Shown here one piece after another: positions 36,809-45,650 of a stretch of 64,000 bases of DNA. Location of the stretch: positions 1 through 64,000 of the forward strand of contig JAIXSY010000051.1 of assembly GCA_027484445.1 (NCBI GenBank). The letters run 5' to 3'. Origin of the DNA: Verrucomicrobiaceae bacterium. GTDB lineage: Bacteria > Verrucomicrobiota > Verrucomicrobiia > Verrucomicrobiales > Verrucomicrobiaceae. The number at the start of each line of letters is the position of its first letter. The first letter of the stretch is position 1. The notes under the pieces are model-generated. The model was not told the origin of the DNA. It searched no databases and saw only the letters and a program-made list of their open reading frames with translations. The position numbers were made by a program, and so were the translations under genes.

Positions 36809-37225
36809 TCAGGGTGTAACAGCAGGAGTGGAGGTGCCTCTGTAGATGACCTGGTTGTTGGTCGCGTCGAAGCTCAGGTAAGCAGCTGCGCGGCCTTCTT
36901 CATCGTCGTCGATGTCGCCAACGGTGAACTTCTTGCCTTTGAAGGCACCATCAAGAGGAGAAACGCCAGCTTCAGCCTTGTCGAGGATCTTTGCGCCAGT
37001 GTCCATTTCGGTACCAACGAAGGTCACGCCAGCAGCAGCGGCGGCATTCAGCACGGAAGCCACAGATTGGGCGTTGCGCTGAGCGGTCGCTTCACGAGCG
37101 CTGTCATTGATGGAACCGATGTTCGGGATAGCGATAGCGGCGATGATGCCGATGATCGCGATCACGACGAGCATTTCAACAAGGCTGAAGCCAGCCTTCA
37201 GGGAGTTAACTTTAGTGTGTTTCAT
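36809..37225 (-). CDS. Type IV pilin-like protein
   Basis: A protein of 138 residues with the prepilin signature: a short basic leader (MKHTKVNSLKAG), then FSLVEMLVVIAIIGIIAAIA forming the N-terminal helix. Cleavage and methylation would be at the Gly-Phe bond, with Glu5 of the mature protein present. The C-terminal globular part is small and beta-rich and lacks a Cys pair. It may be a major pilin or a type II secretion pseudopilin; size and a dedicated terminator suggest an abundant product. The leader region 37226-37400 is AT-rich and probably holds its promoter. Confidence 0.9.
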   Translation of the reverse strand: MKHTKVNSLKAGFSLVEMLVVIAIIGIIAAIAIPNIGSINDSAREATAQRNAQSVASVLNAAAAAGVTFVGTEMDTGAKILDKAEAGVSPLDGAFKGKKFTVGDIDDDEEGRAAAYLSFDATNNQVIYRGTSTPAVTP

Positions 37226-37914
37226 GGGTGTGTGTGTTTTGGGCTGTTGGGTTTGTCGACGTTAGAAATTCCAGAAGAACTTCCGTTATCGAAGTATGGT
37301 AATTTTACACAAACGAAACCTGTAGCAACTATAAATTTTATATTTTTCACATTTTTATGACTTTTCCGTTATTTCAGAGGGCGGCTTTTCACGAAAAATG
37401 TTGAGTTTCAAGGCCTTTGAAAAAGTGGGCCTGTGGTGTGGAAAAATGTCATGGAAGCGATCTCGCGACCCAGTCCCGGCGCTTTTGAGCCCAGAGGCCG
37501 AAGTTCAGCAGGGTGAAGAATGCCACGCTTGTAGAGAACTTCTGCATCCGGGTTGAGCCTCCCCCCGTCCCAAAAGGCCGCACTGTAGCGTCTCCACCTG
37601 ACACGTGTGTTCTTTCAGCCAGTGACTCAGAGGCAGAAGGTCATCGGGGCATGGGTGTCCCGGTCACAGAGAACCTCGTCATCCGTGCTCATTCAGGTTA
37701 GGTCTTGAAGCTCAGAGGGATAGGCCAAGCAGACCCCACGGGGTTTAAAATCAAAATCTCTGCGGCTGTCAGAGGCCTTTCTTGAGTCGATCGGCTTGGA
37801 TACCCTTGGGGATGAGCCATTTTTACTCCTGTTCTGAAGGCCCGCCCAGCCATTCGAGCGGGTTGCGGGCATGAAGCGGAAGCACGCCGCACCCAGTGAG
37901 GTGTCTGCTCGTGT
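37226..37914. other. Intergenic region upstream of the pilin gene
   Basis: The 175 bases next to the pilin gene are strongly AT-rich, as expected for a promoter/leader. I could not place -35/-10 boxes firmly. Farther out, a minus-strand frame of 32 codons (37449-37547) encodes a hydrophobic peptide beginning MQKFSTSVAFFTLLNFGLWA; it may be a small membrane peptide or chance. Nothing is recognised in 37560-37914. Confidence 0.4.
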
Positions 37915-38853
37915 TCAGGAACCTGGCTCCTGGAGGCGAGGATCTAGCTTTTTCAGGGCTGTCCAGAGCTCAGGGTCTTGCGGATGACCGTTGAACAGAA
38001 CACGACCGTCTGGAGAGAGCAAAATCATGCGGGGGATGCTTTCGATCTCCAGCAGTCGGGTGAAGGGACGATCGCTAGGTTCGATCAACCAGGGGAACTC
38101 GATGCCCTGCTCGTTGCGCACCTTTTCTGCGACGGCTTCGGCTTTTTCATCGTCCTTGTTCATGCCGACGACGACGATGCCCTGGGGAGCGAGGTGATTG
38201 GCCTTCTTTTTCAGCTCTGGCATGAGCTGCATGCAGGGGCCACACCAAGAGGCCCAGAAGTCGATGAGCAGCGCCTTTTGACCCGCGACCAGATCTTGCA
38301 GCGTCACGGTCTCGCCACCGCTGGTGGCCAGCACGAGTTGCATATCGATCTTGAGAGTGGCCATCTTGGCCTCACGGCGACCTTTGTCGATGGTCTGGGC
38401 GAAGAGCTGAGCCTGCGAGGGCGCTAGCCAAAAGGCCTCTTGCAGGTGCTTTTTGAAGGCAGCCTGATCGCCCTGATCCCGGGCTTGCAGGCCTTGGATG
38501 TATTCGATGAAGGCGCGAATGTCGTCCGCCGCCTTGATGCCAGCGGATTGGGTAGCATCGAAATTCGCGGCCAGCACGTTCAGCTCTGGCAGCATCTTGA
38601 TGAGCCAGGCCGTGTTCTGCGTGCGCAGGCCCCAGATCAGCTTGGCCTCAATGACTTGCTGGCGCGGGACCCCAGCCAGATTGGCGGCTTTGACAGCATC
38701 GAGTAGCTCTTTTTCCGTGGCACCAGGATTGAAAAGGCGCTGCATCAGCTCCCGCGGCACTTCTGCCCTTTGCTGCTCAGGCTCCTGCGCCGGGACAGGG
38801 CTCAAAGAAGTGAGCGTGAGGAGAAACAGGCAGGCAGGAAGAGTCAGGCGCAT
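37915..38853 (-). CDS. TlpA-like secreted thioredoxin-fold protein
   Basis: A protein of 312 residues with a signal peptide (MRLTLPACLFLLTLTSLSPV). A helical N-terminal domain (about 30-165) precedes a thioredoxin/AhpC-type domain (about 170-305) with the redox motif CGPC at 204-207 in LIDFWASWCGPCMQLMPELK. The cis-Pro loop is SIPRMILLSPDGRVL. Such proteins are extracytoplasmic thiol-disulfide reductases that act on secreted proteins or cytochrome c. ATG 38853 is preferred to TTG 38862. The 146 bases to the sigma factor gene are divergent. Confidence 0.88.
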   Translation of the reverse strand: MRLTLPACLFLLTLTSLSPVPAQEPEQQRAEVPRELMQRLFNPGATEKELLDAVKAANLAGVPRQQVIEAKLIWGLRTQNTAWLIKMLPELNVLAANFDATQSAGIKAADDIRAFIEYIQGLQARDQGDQAAFKKHLQEAFWLAPSQAQLFAQTIDKGRREAKMATLKIDMQLVLATSGGETVTLQDLVAGQKALLIDFWASWCGPCMQLMPELKKKANHLAPQGIVVVGMNKDDEKAEAVAEKVRNEQGIEFPWLIEPSDRPFTRLLEIESIPRMILLSPDGRVLFNGHPQDPELWTALKKLDPRLQEPGS

Positions 38854-38999
38854 GATTGCCAAACGTGCGTGGCGCGGGAATCCTGTCTAGATCGAACCTC
38901 AGGAAGTCCCAGGGGTGCTGGTGGCGCGTGTTGCGCAGCTCATGAAAAAAATCTGTCAGAAAAACCTCACCTGCCTCAAAGCGTCCTCGAACCGACGCC

Positions 39000-39527
39000 A
39001 TGTCAGCTCCCAGTCACGATCAATTTTTGCCGCTCTTCCTGCCGGTGCAGTCAGATCTGCGCGCCTTCATCGGCGCGGCGGTGCGTGACCCTGCGGCGCG
39101 GGATGACATTTTCCAAGAGGTCGCCGTTGTGCTCTGGAAGAAATTCGAGGCCTATGATCCCTCGCGTCCCTTTGGGGCCTGGGCGCGTGGCATCGCGATT
39201 CGCAAAATTTTGGAAGACCGCCGCTTGCGCGAAAAATCACCCACAGCCTGCACCGCGGAGCAGCTGGAGGCCTTGGCCGCTGGCTTCGCCGCCGATGAAG
39301 CGGAAGCCCCCTGGCAGGACCGCGAAAAGGCGTTGAATCGCTGCCTGGATCAGCTCCCCTCACGCAGTGCCCGTCTGCTGCGCGAGCGCTACCACCAGAA
39401 TCACAGCATCGACCAAATCGCCGAAAACGAAGGCATGAGCCTTGATGCCATCTACCAAAGCCTGAGCCGACTGCGCCGCCAGTTGCGTGAATGCGTGCAG
39501 CGCAGGCTAGGACTCGCCATCGACTAA
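39000..39527 (+). CDS. ECF-type sigma factor (Rhodopirellula/Verrucomicrobium family)
   Basis: A sigma-70 family protein of 175 residues. Region 2 covers about 15-80 (DLRAFIGAAVRDPAARDDIF, QEVAVVLWKKFEAYDPSRPF, GAWARGIAIRKILEDRR), and region 4 covers about 115-165 (RLLRERYHQNHSIDQIAENE, then SLDAIYQSLSRLRRQL). This matches the family found in large numbers in PVC bacteria. It is followed after 11 bases by a gene for a membrane protein with an anti-sigma-like N-terminus, the usual partner. Confidence 0.92.
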   Translation: MSAPSHDQFLPLFLPVQSDLRAFIGAAVRDPAARDDIFQEVAVVLWKKFEAYDPSRPFGAWARGIAIRKILEDRRLREKSPTACTAEQLEALAAGFAADEAEAPWQDREKALNRCLDQLPSRSARLLRERYHQNHSIDQIAENEGMSLDAIYQSLSRLRRQLRECVQRRLGLAID

Positions 39528-39538
39528 TTCCTGACCCC

Positions 39539-41002
39539 ATGATGCCTCCTCCTGCAGATTCATTGGCCTTCCAGACGGTGCTCGAGCACTGGCTGGAAGA
39601 GACGGCCACTGCGGAGGAGGAAGCGCAGCTCTGGCAATGGGTGAGCGAAAGCGCCGAGTGTGCGCGTGAGTTTGCCGCAGCGACACGCTTTCAGGGCATG
39701 TTGGCGGAGGTCATCAAAGCTCGTGACGTGGAGGAGGAAGCCCGCCGTGTGCTCGCGCTGGCCCCTCGCGAGCGTGAGCCGACCCGTGCCCTGCCCCGCC
39801 CGGCCCCCCAGGCACAGCCACATCCCTTCCGCCTCGTTGCTCTGGCAGCGGCACTGGCCCTGCTGGGGGTGGTGACGGTGCTGCTCTGGCCAACCCCACC
39901 CGCAGCCTCAATCACGGAGCATCGTGCCGCCCCAGCGCCTGCCTCGACGGCTGCCCCGGGTCCGCCAAGCCCCGTGCCGCCAGCCCCTGCACTGGAGTTG
40001 GCCGGCCCCCCTAACCCGAAACCCAGCCCCATGAGCCTGGTCGAGCAGCTCGATGGCTTTTTCATCGGCCCTCTTTCGATGGAGGCCATGCCCCTCGGCC
40101 AAGCAATGGCCCTGCTGCGTCAGCTTTTGGAAGAAAAGGCCAACGAATCTACCCTGCCCCTCACCGCGCTGCACGTGACCGTACCCGCAGGGGCCATGGG
40201 CCGCCGCGTGACCTTCCACACGCAGACCCCGCTGCCCTTCCTGAAAGCCGTGCGCGCCATCGCTGCCCTGGCTGGGTGTGATGTCCAGGCACAGGAGCAA
40301 ACCATCGCCTTGATCCTGCATCCCTCCGTCTTCCCGCTGGCGGTGGAGAAAAAGAAAATCACCGATCTGCTGGCAGGCCGCCTCACGCGGGATGGCACGC
40401 CCCTGCGTGAAGACCGACTCCGACTCCAGGCCCTGCTGTCAGATGCCGCCAGTCTAGGCATCGTGCCAGCCCAGGATGGCACCGCGCTCGTCTCCAGCGG
40501 TCAGTGGGCCGCCCTGCTCCAACTGACGGACAGTCGCGATTACCTGAACAGCCTGCCTTTGCCCACCTTTGCCGTGTATCGACTGCCCGCACATCTGGCC
40601 CCATCCGCAGAAGCGGGTATGCTCACCCCCGAGCAGGCCGATGACTTCCTCAACCAAATGAACGGGCTGGGGCGCACGCCCGATGAAATCATCAGCCCCC
40701 GAGCCGATGCCCAAGACCCGAGCGAACCCCTGGTGCTCATTCCCGATGGAGATGACTTCCGCATCGCCCTAAACACCACCGACACGCCAGAGAATCCCAC
40801 AATGAATCTGCCGATGAATGCCGTGGGACCTGAAGTGAAAGACCCGTATGCCATCGGAGGCTCCGACAAGATCACAAACAGCTTGAATGGCGCTGGCGCT
40901 GGAACCCTCAGCTTAGGAAACGCTTTCGTCTTGCCTGATTTGAGTCTTCCCAACACGATTCAGGTCATTGTGCCTGTCCAAACGAACTCCCCGCCCCCGT
41001 GA
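39539..41002 (+). CDS. Membrane-anchored regulator with anti-sigma-like N-terminus and STN-like domain
   Basis: A protein of 487 residues. The N-terminal helical part (about 1-70: AFQTVLEHWLEETATAEEEA, SECAREFAAATRF) resembles the cytosolic part of FecR-type anti-sigma factors. One transmembrane segment follows (about 99-117: LVALAAALALLGVVTVLLW), then a Pro-rich spacer. A periplasmic domain (about 175-275: MPLGQAMALLRQLLEEKA, then VTFHTQTPLPFLKAVRAIAA) resembles the secretin/TonB short N-terminal (STN) domain. The rest is unrecognised and low in structure. It probably holds the sigma factor until a periplasmic signal arrives. Confidence 0.75.
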   Translation: MMPPPADSLAFQTVLEHWLEETATAEEEAQLWQWVSESAECAREFAAATRFQGMLAEVIKARDVEEEARRVLALAPREREPTRALPRPAPQAQPHPFRLVALAAALALLGVVTVLLWPTPPAASITEHRAAPAPASTAAPGPPSPVPPAPALELAGPPNPKPSPMSLVEQLDGFFIGPLSMEAMPLGQAMALLRQLLEEKANESTLPLTALHVTVPAGAMGRRVTFHTQTPLPFLKAVRAIAALAGCDVQAQEQTIALILHPSVFPLAVEKKKITDLLAGRLTRDGTPLREDRLRLQALLSDAASLGIVPAQDGTALVSSGQWAALLQLTDSRDYLNSLPLPTFAVYRLPAHLAPSAEAGMLTPEQADDFLNQMNGLGRTPDEIISPRADAQDPSEPLVLIPDGDDFRIALNTTDTPENPTMNLPMNAVGPEVKDPYAIGGSDKITNSLNGAGAGTLSLGNAFVLPDLSLPNTIQVIVPVQTNSPPP

Positions 41003-41053
41003 CCTCTGCGCGGCATAGGCCGCCGGAACCTCTCTTTTCCAACCAAACCCGCC

Positions 41054-44000
41054 ATGAACCTGAAGTTCCACCTCCTCGCCGCAGTGCTGCTGGTGAGCGT
41101 GCTGCCCGCACCAGCGGCCGCCCCCACGGCCCCCATCGCTCCACTCAGCGGTCAGCCCATCAGCCTCCGTGTCCTGGTGAAAAATCGCACCGCCACTGTC
41201 ATCCTGGACCGCACGGTGCAGCAGGTGACGCTGGAAGAAAAAGCCGGCACAGGCTGGAAGCCCCTGGCTGTCTCGCATGTGCTGCCGGGAGCCTCCCGCA
41301 TCAGCCTCTTTCAGCTACCGCGCGCCATCCCTGCTGATCAAGTGCGCGCCGTGGGCTACCGCGTGCCGAAGTTCCCCGCACGCTTCCGCCAGGGCAGCCG
41401 CCGCTTTGATCGCAGGGATTTCTCCAATGGCGGACGCTCAGGCGTGGATGTGCCTGTGAGCGCTGTCACCAGTGGGCTCGTCGTCAGCAGCACGCCCCCC
41501 ACCAACTCGCCGCTGCCCAGCGTGATCGAGTCCGACATCTGGCAGATTCAGGGAAAGCGCGTGTTTTTCTTCAATCAATACCGTGGCCTGCAAGTCCTGG
41601 ACCTCGCGGACCCGACCCAGCCGCAGCGTCTCGGCAGCCTGCGCCTGCCTGCCAGCGGTGATCAAATGTATCTGCTGGATGAAGCGGGGAGCCATGTCGT
41701 GCTGCTGGGGCGCTCCAACGAAAAGGAGCGTCAGGGACAGGCCGCGCTTTGGATCATCCGCATCGATGAAGGGGTGCCGGTGCTGTTGCAGGAGCTTCCC
41801 CTGGAAGGTTATTTTCAAGACAGTCGGCTCATCGGCAGCCAGCTCCATGTGGCCAGCAGCACGGGCGGAGGCACCCCTGAATGCGTGCTAACCACCTTCG
41901 AGCTCAGCGATCCGACCCGCCCACGCACGCTGGGTAGCCTGCGCTTTCCTGGTGAGTTCCGAGTGCTCCAGGGTAGCGACGACCACCTGCTGCTGGCCAC
42001 TTGGCGCTGGAACAGCAGCGACCGCGCCCTGCACTTGATCCAGACTGGAAAAACCGCACCGATGCGGATCAAGACGGTGTCACCGCGCGGTTACATCGCT
42101 GATAAATTCAAGGTCGGCATTGTCCAGGGCGCCATCGTCACCATCACGCAAGACTTCCAGCAGGCACATGGCTCCGAGACTTGGGTGGAGACCTTCGCCA
42201 TCGAAGGCAGCTCCACAGCGCCCCTGGCTGCGCTGGAACTCGAAGCTGCACGTGGCGAGTCGCTCCATGCCACTCGACTGGACGGAGATCGCCTCTACGT
42301 CGTCACCTTCCGTCAGATCGATCCCCTCTTCATCGTGGACTTGGCTAGCCCTGACAAACCCGCGCTCTCGGGGGTGCTGGAGGTGCCTGGCTGGAGCACC
42401 TACCTGCGTCCGCTCGGCGACCGACTGCTCGCCGTGGGGGTGGAGGAAGGCCGCGTCACGGCCTCTCTTTTTGGCGTGAGCGATGTCACCCGCCCCAGCC
42501 TGCTCTCCCGCGTCTCCCTGGGCAGTGCCGGAGCCACCAGCTGGAGCGAGGCGAATTACGATGAAAAAGCAGTCGAATACCTGCCAGACTCTGGACTGCT
42601 GATGGTGCCCTTCGAAAGCTGGGAAAACGATGCCACGACAGGCAGATTCTCCTTCAAAAAAGCCATGCAGGTGATCCACCACGAAGGGGATGCACTGAAG
42701 CTGGGCCAGACGCTGCATCACAACTTCAACCCACGGCGCGGCAGCCTCATCGCGGATCATTGGGTCACCCTCTCAGGACAAGAACTGCTGGTTCACAGCC
42801 TCCAGGCACTCGATCCCGAACTCACGGACGAACCCCTCGTGCGCTTACCGCTTTCCTGGACCGTGGATCGTGTCGTGCCCGTGGGCGATTACCTCGTGCA
42901 GGTGGAGGACGGACCGCCCAGCTACAGCCACCACGGCTGGTTGCAGCTTTCCATGCCGTTTCTGGGAAACAAGCCTACTCCAGCCACGCTACGCATCACG
43001 ACCGCCTCTGATCCTGATCAAGTGCTAGAACTGCTCGACCTCGGCGAAGCCCCCATCTTGGCCATGACCCAGCAGGGGAATCGACTCTACCTCGCCCAAT
43101 GGATCACCGACTCGACGGGGAAAAAGGGCCTGAGCACACTCGTGCTCGAGCTGGCCACCGTGCCTCCCATCGCACGTGAGATCGCCCGCCACTTCCAGCC
43201 ATGTCCGCCAGACGCGCCAGCCTTTGCACCTGACCTCAGCCGGGTGCAGGCCCTGTGGCCCAGCGTTGACCGTCTCGTCTGGCATGTGCCCGCGCGGCCC
43301 GCTTACTTCTGGTGGTGGGATTACATCACGATCCTGTCTCAAGCACCCATTGCCATTAGCGCCAGCAGCTCCACACCCTTGGCTGCGCCTGTTCCCCAGC
43401 TTCAGAGTTCCACGATACCCGTCGCGCCGCTGTCAGTGCAGCCCAAAGTCGCACTGGCTCTGCAATGTCCCGTAGAGATCACTTCAGACGGCACCCGCGC
43501 CGGAGCCGCCGTCCTGCTCGGCAGTTCGGAAAATCCACGCCAGATCAGCACCGCCATTGCCCAAGGTGGATTCATCTTCTTCAGCCATGACCTTAGCGTC
43601 AGTCCTGCGTTACTGCCTCGCCCCCTGACTCCGCGGCGTCCTGGCCTTCCGTCGCTTTCAGCCAGCCCACGTGTGGCCTCCTGGTTGCAAGTCAGCGACT
43701 GGCGCAGTGCCACTGCTGTGCTGCGTGAGCCTGTGAGCGTGCCGGGGCAGCTGCTTGGCGTGCATCAAGCCGACGCCCAGGGCGCGATCTTGCTCACCCA
43801 GAGCGATCTCCAGCTCTCGGAAAATCGCCCCATCGTGCGGGTCATCCAGGCCAGCGCTTACGATGGCCTGAATGCCTGGCAGCTCGACAGCTACATTACC
43901 TCCACGCCAATCTACAGCGCCTCAGCCACGGATGGCACTCGACTCTACCTCGTGCGCGAGACAGGCACCCCTAGCGTCGTGGCCATCGGCTACCAGGCTA

Positions 44001-44281
44001 CCACCGGGCGTCTCGCCCAGCTCAGCCAGTGGCCTGTCAGCACCCTGCCCTGGCTGCTGCATGTCAGCCATGGTCATCTGCTGGCTAGCGGTCAGGGCAG
44101 TCTCGAAATCGCCAGCGTAGATGCCAGCAACGGCAGCCTAAAACCCGTCGCCGCCTTTGACACGCCTGCAAATCTCTTCCTGCACGTGGACCAAGCCGCC
44201 TTTACCTCCACGCTCGACCTCTGGGTGCCCGCCGGACGTTACGGCGTCGAGTTCCTCCAGCGCGCCCAGCTTCAGCCTTGA
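41054..44281 (+). CDS. Giant secreted beta-propeller protein
   Basis: A protein of 1075 residues with a signal peptide (MNLKFHLLAAVLLVSVLPAPAAA). An N-terminal beta-domain precedes repeats typical of beta-propellers of the Beta_propel (PF09826-like) type: VFFFNQYRGLQVLDLADPTQ, VLTTFELSDPTRPRTLGSL, LYVVTFRQIDPLFIVDLASP and LLSRVSLGSAGATSWSEANY. No catalytic motif is visible. It follows the regulator gene by 51 bases in the same direction, so sigma factor, regulator and propeller form a unit. The propeller could bind the regulator's periplasmic domain or be the main target of the sigma factor. Confidence 0.8.
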   Translation: MNLKFHLLAAVLLVSVLPAPAAAPTAPIAPLSGQPISLRVLVKNRTATVILDRTVQQVTLEEKAGTGWKPLAVSHVLPGASRISLFQLPRAIPADQVRAVGYRVPKFPARFRQGSRRFDRRDFSNGGRSGVDVPVSAVTSGLVVSSTPPTNSPLPSVIESDIWQIQGKRVFFFNQYRGLQVLDLADPTQPQRLGSLRLPASGDQMYLLDEAGSHVVLLGRSNEKERQGQAALWIIRIDEGVPVLLQELPLEGYFQDSRLIGSQLHVASSTGGGTPECVLTTFELSDPTRPRTLGSLRFPGEFRVLQGSDDHLLLATWRWNSSDRALHLIQTGKTAPMRIKTVSPRGYIADKFKVGIVQGAIVTITQDFQQAHGSETWVETFAIEGSSTAPLAALELEAARGESLHATRLDGDRLYVVTFRQIDPLFIVDLASPDKPALSGVLEVPGWSTYLRPLGDRLLAVGVEEGRVTASLFGVSDVTRPSLLSRVSLGSAGATSWSEANYDEKAVEYLPDSGLLMVPFESWENDATTGRFSFKKAMQVIHHEGDALKLGQTLHHNFNPRRGSLIADHWVTLSGQELLVHSLQALDPELTDEPLVRLPLSWTVDRVVPVGDYLVQVEDGPPSYSHHGWLQLSMPFLGNKPTPATLRITTASDPDQVLELLDLGEAPILAMTQQGNRLYLAQWITDSTGKKGLSTLVLELATVPPIAREIARHFQPCPPDAPAFAPDLSRVQALWPSVDRLVWHVPARPAYFWWWDYITILSQAPIAISASSSTPLAAPVPQLQSSTIPVAPLSVQPKVALALQCPVEITSDGTRAGAAVLLGSSENPRQISTAIAQGGFIFFSHDLSVSPALLPRPLTPRRPGLPSLSASPRVASWLQVSDWRSATAVLREPVSVPGQLLGVHQADAQGAILLTQSDLQLSENRPIVRVIQASAYDGLNAWQLDSYITSTPIYSASATDGTRLYLVRETGTPSVVAIGYQATTGRLAQLSQWPVSTLPWLLHVSHGHLLASGQGSLEIASVDASNGSLKPVAAFDTPANLFLHVDQAAFTSTLDLWVPAGRYGVEFLQRAQLQP

Positions 44282-44434
44282 GTTCAACTCGGACAAGGTC
44301 GTTCTTCCAGGCACTCAGCAATGCTTACCGATGCGCAGGGAAGCTTCACCCCAAACCGCCTACTTGGTGAAAATAGGCCAAGGAGCCATCCCTTCACCGA
44401 GCTTGGCCTTCCGCCTTGCCTCTCGTGAGTCCGG

Positions 44435-44469
44435 TTGACCAACCGCTTGACTCATCCTTGACTCATCCA
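44435..44469 (-). repeat. Short repeat with 11-nt words (GAGTCAA), copy 1
   Basis: On the minus strand it reads GGATGAGTCAA twice, then GCGGTTGGTCAA. A similar stretch is at 62896-62928. The rest of the 210-base gap holds no gene. Confidence 0.5.
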
Positions 44470-44491
44470 GGGCCTTTGCCCCAAAGTTGGT

Positions 44492-45481
44492 TCAGGGAGC
44501 TTGGAGCCGGGAGATGAGGAAGTCGGCGATGGTGCGGTGCTTGACGTCAGGGGCTCCGGGGTAGGCGAGTTCGCATTCAACGCCGAATTGGCGGCAATGC
44601 ACCTGAAGCGGGAGGCCGTAATTCGAGGTGTGGGTGGGATCTTTTTGTGGCTGACCGAGAGCAGGCTGGTCGTTGTAACGAAGGTAAACGGGGGGGTCAC
44701 CGGCGCTGACGTGTTCGTAGGGTGAATAGGTTTGAATCCACTTCAGCACTGATTCACGCTTCGCCAAAAACTCCGCGAAGCGTGTGTCGCGCGTTTTGAG
44801 ATTGTTGGGGTCCATGAAGCCGAAGGCATGACCGCCGTAACGGCTGTTCGGTGTCCATTCGATGAGCTGCTTGGGATCGAGAGAGGTTTGTGCCCCATTC
44901 ACCGCAGCACACCAGAGGCGCGTGGATTCACGGGCGATGGGATCGGGGCTGGCGGGATCAGCGAGGTCGTCATGAAAGGCGAGGTAAAGGCTGCTGCAGG
45001 CACCGGCAGAGCCACCACTGGCAGCGATGCGTTGCTTATCCAGATTCCATTCATGAGCTTTGCTGCGGACGAATTGCAGCGCGCGGGCGGCGTCTTCCAG
45101 CGGCCACTGCACGGGCGGCATGACACCGGCCAACTGCGCCTGCCAGGAGTAGCGGTAATTGATGGACACGACGGAGATGCCCGCGCGGAGGCAGGCCTCG
45201 AGTTCAGCAGGATTGGCTTTGTCTCCCGTGACCCAGCCACCACCATGGATGAAAAAAAGCAGCGGGGTGGGCTTGGCCGAAGAGGCCTGGTAAAAGTCGA
45301 GCACCTGGCGCTCGTGGGAGCCGTAGGCGACATTCGCCTGGGTGGGCGGGCGGCTGACCTTGGGCTTGGCCGGAGCAGAAACTGCCGCTTGGGGCGGTGG
45401 GGCTGCTGGAGTCTGCGAAAGGGGGAGCGAGGTGCTGAGAAGGGCGAGCCACAGGTGGAGTCCAAATGGAGGGAATTTCAC
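44492..45481 (-). CDS. Secreted alpha/beta-hydrolase (BD-FAE/esterase-lipase type)
   Basis: A protein of 329 residues with a signal peptide and a Pro/Ala-rich spacer (to about residue 48). The oxyanion-hole motif HGGGW is at 79-83 and the nucleophile elbow GGSAGA centres on Ser158. Later blocks such as SPYEHVSAGDPPVYLRYND fit the carboxylesterase family that removes acetyl or feruloyl groups from plant polymers. The Asp and His of the triad should lie in the C-terminal part. It is divergent from glpX with about 170 bases between them. Confidence 0.9.
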   Translation of the reverse strand: MKFPPFGLHLWLALLSTSLPLSQTPAAPPPQAAVSAPAKPKVSRPPTQANVAYGSHERQVLDFYQASSAKPTPLLFFIHGGGWVTGDKANPAELEACLRAGISVVSINYRYSWQAQLAGVMPPVQWPLEDAARALQFVRSKAHEWNLDKQRIAASGGSAGACSSLYLAFHDDLADPASPDPIARESTRLWCAAVNGAQTSLDPKQLIEWTPNSRYGGHAFGFMDPNNLKTRDTRFAEFLAKRESVLKWIQTYSPYEHVSAGDPPVYLRYNDQPALGQPQKDPTHTSNYGLPLQVHCRQFGVECELAYPGAPDVKHRTIADFLISRLQAP

Positions 45482-45650
45482 AGCGGCTCGAACGCGGAGG
45501 AATGTCCCTTTCTTCCATGACGCTGACGTGAGCCTGGGCTGGCTGCGGGCTGAGGTGAGGCGGATTTTTGCTCAAGACCGATTGCCCGCTCTTCCCAAAG
45601 GGGGTTCTTTGCGCTTCTTCTAGACGGCCCCAACCCAACCACCGCCCTTC

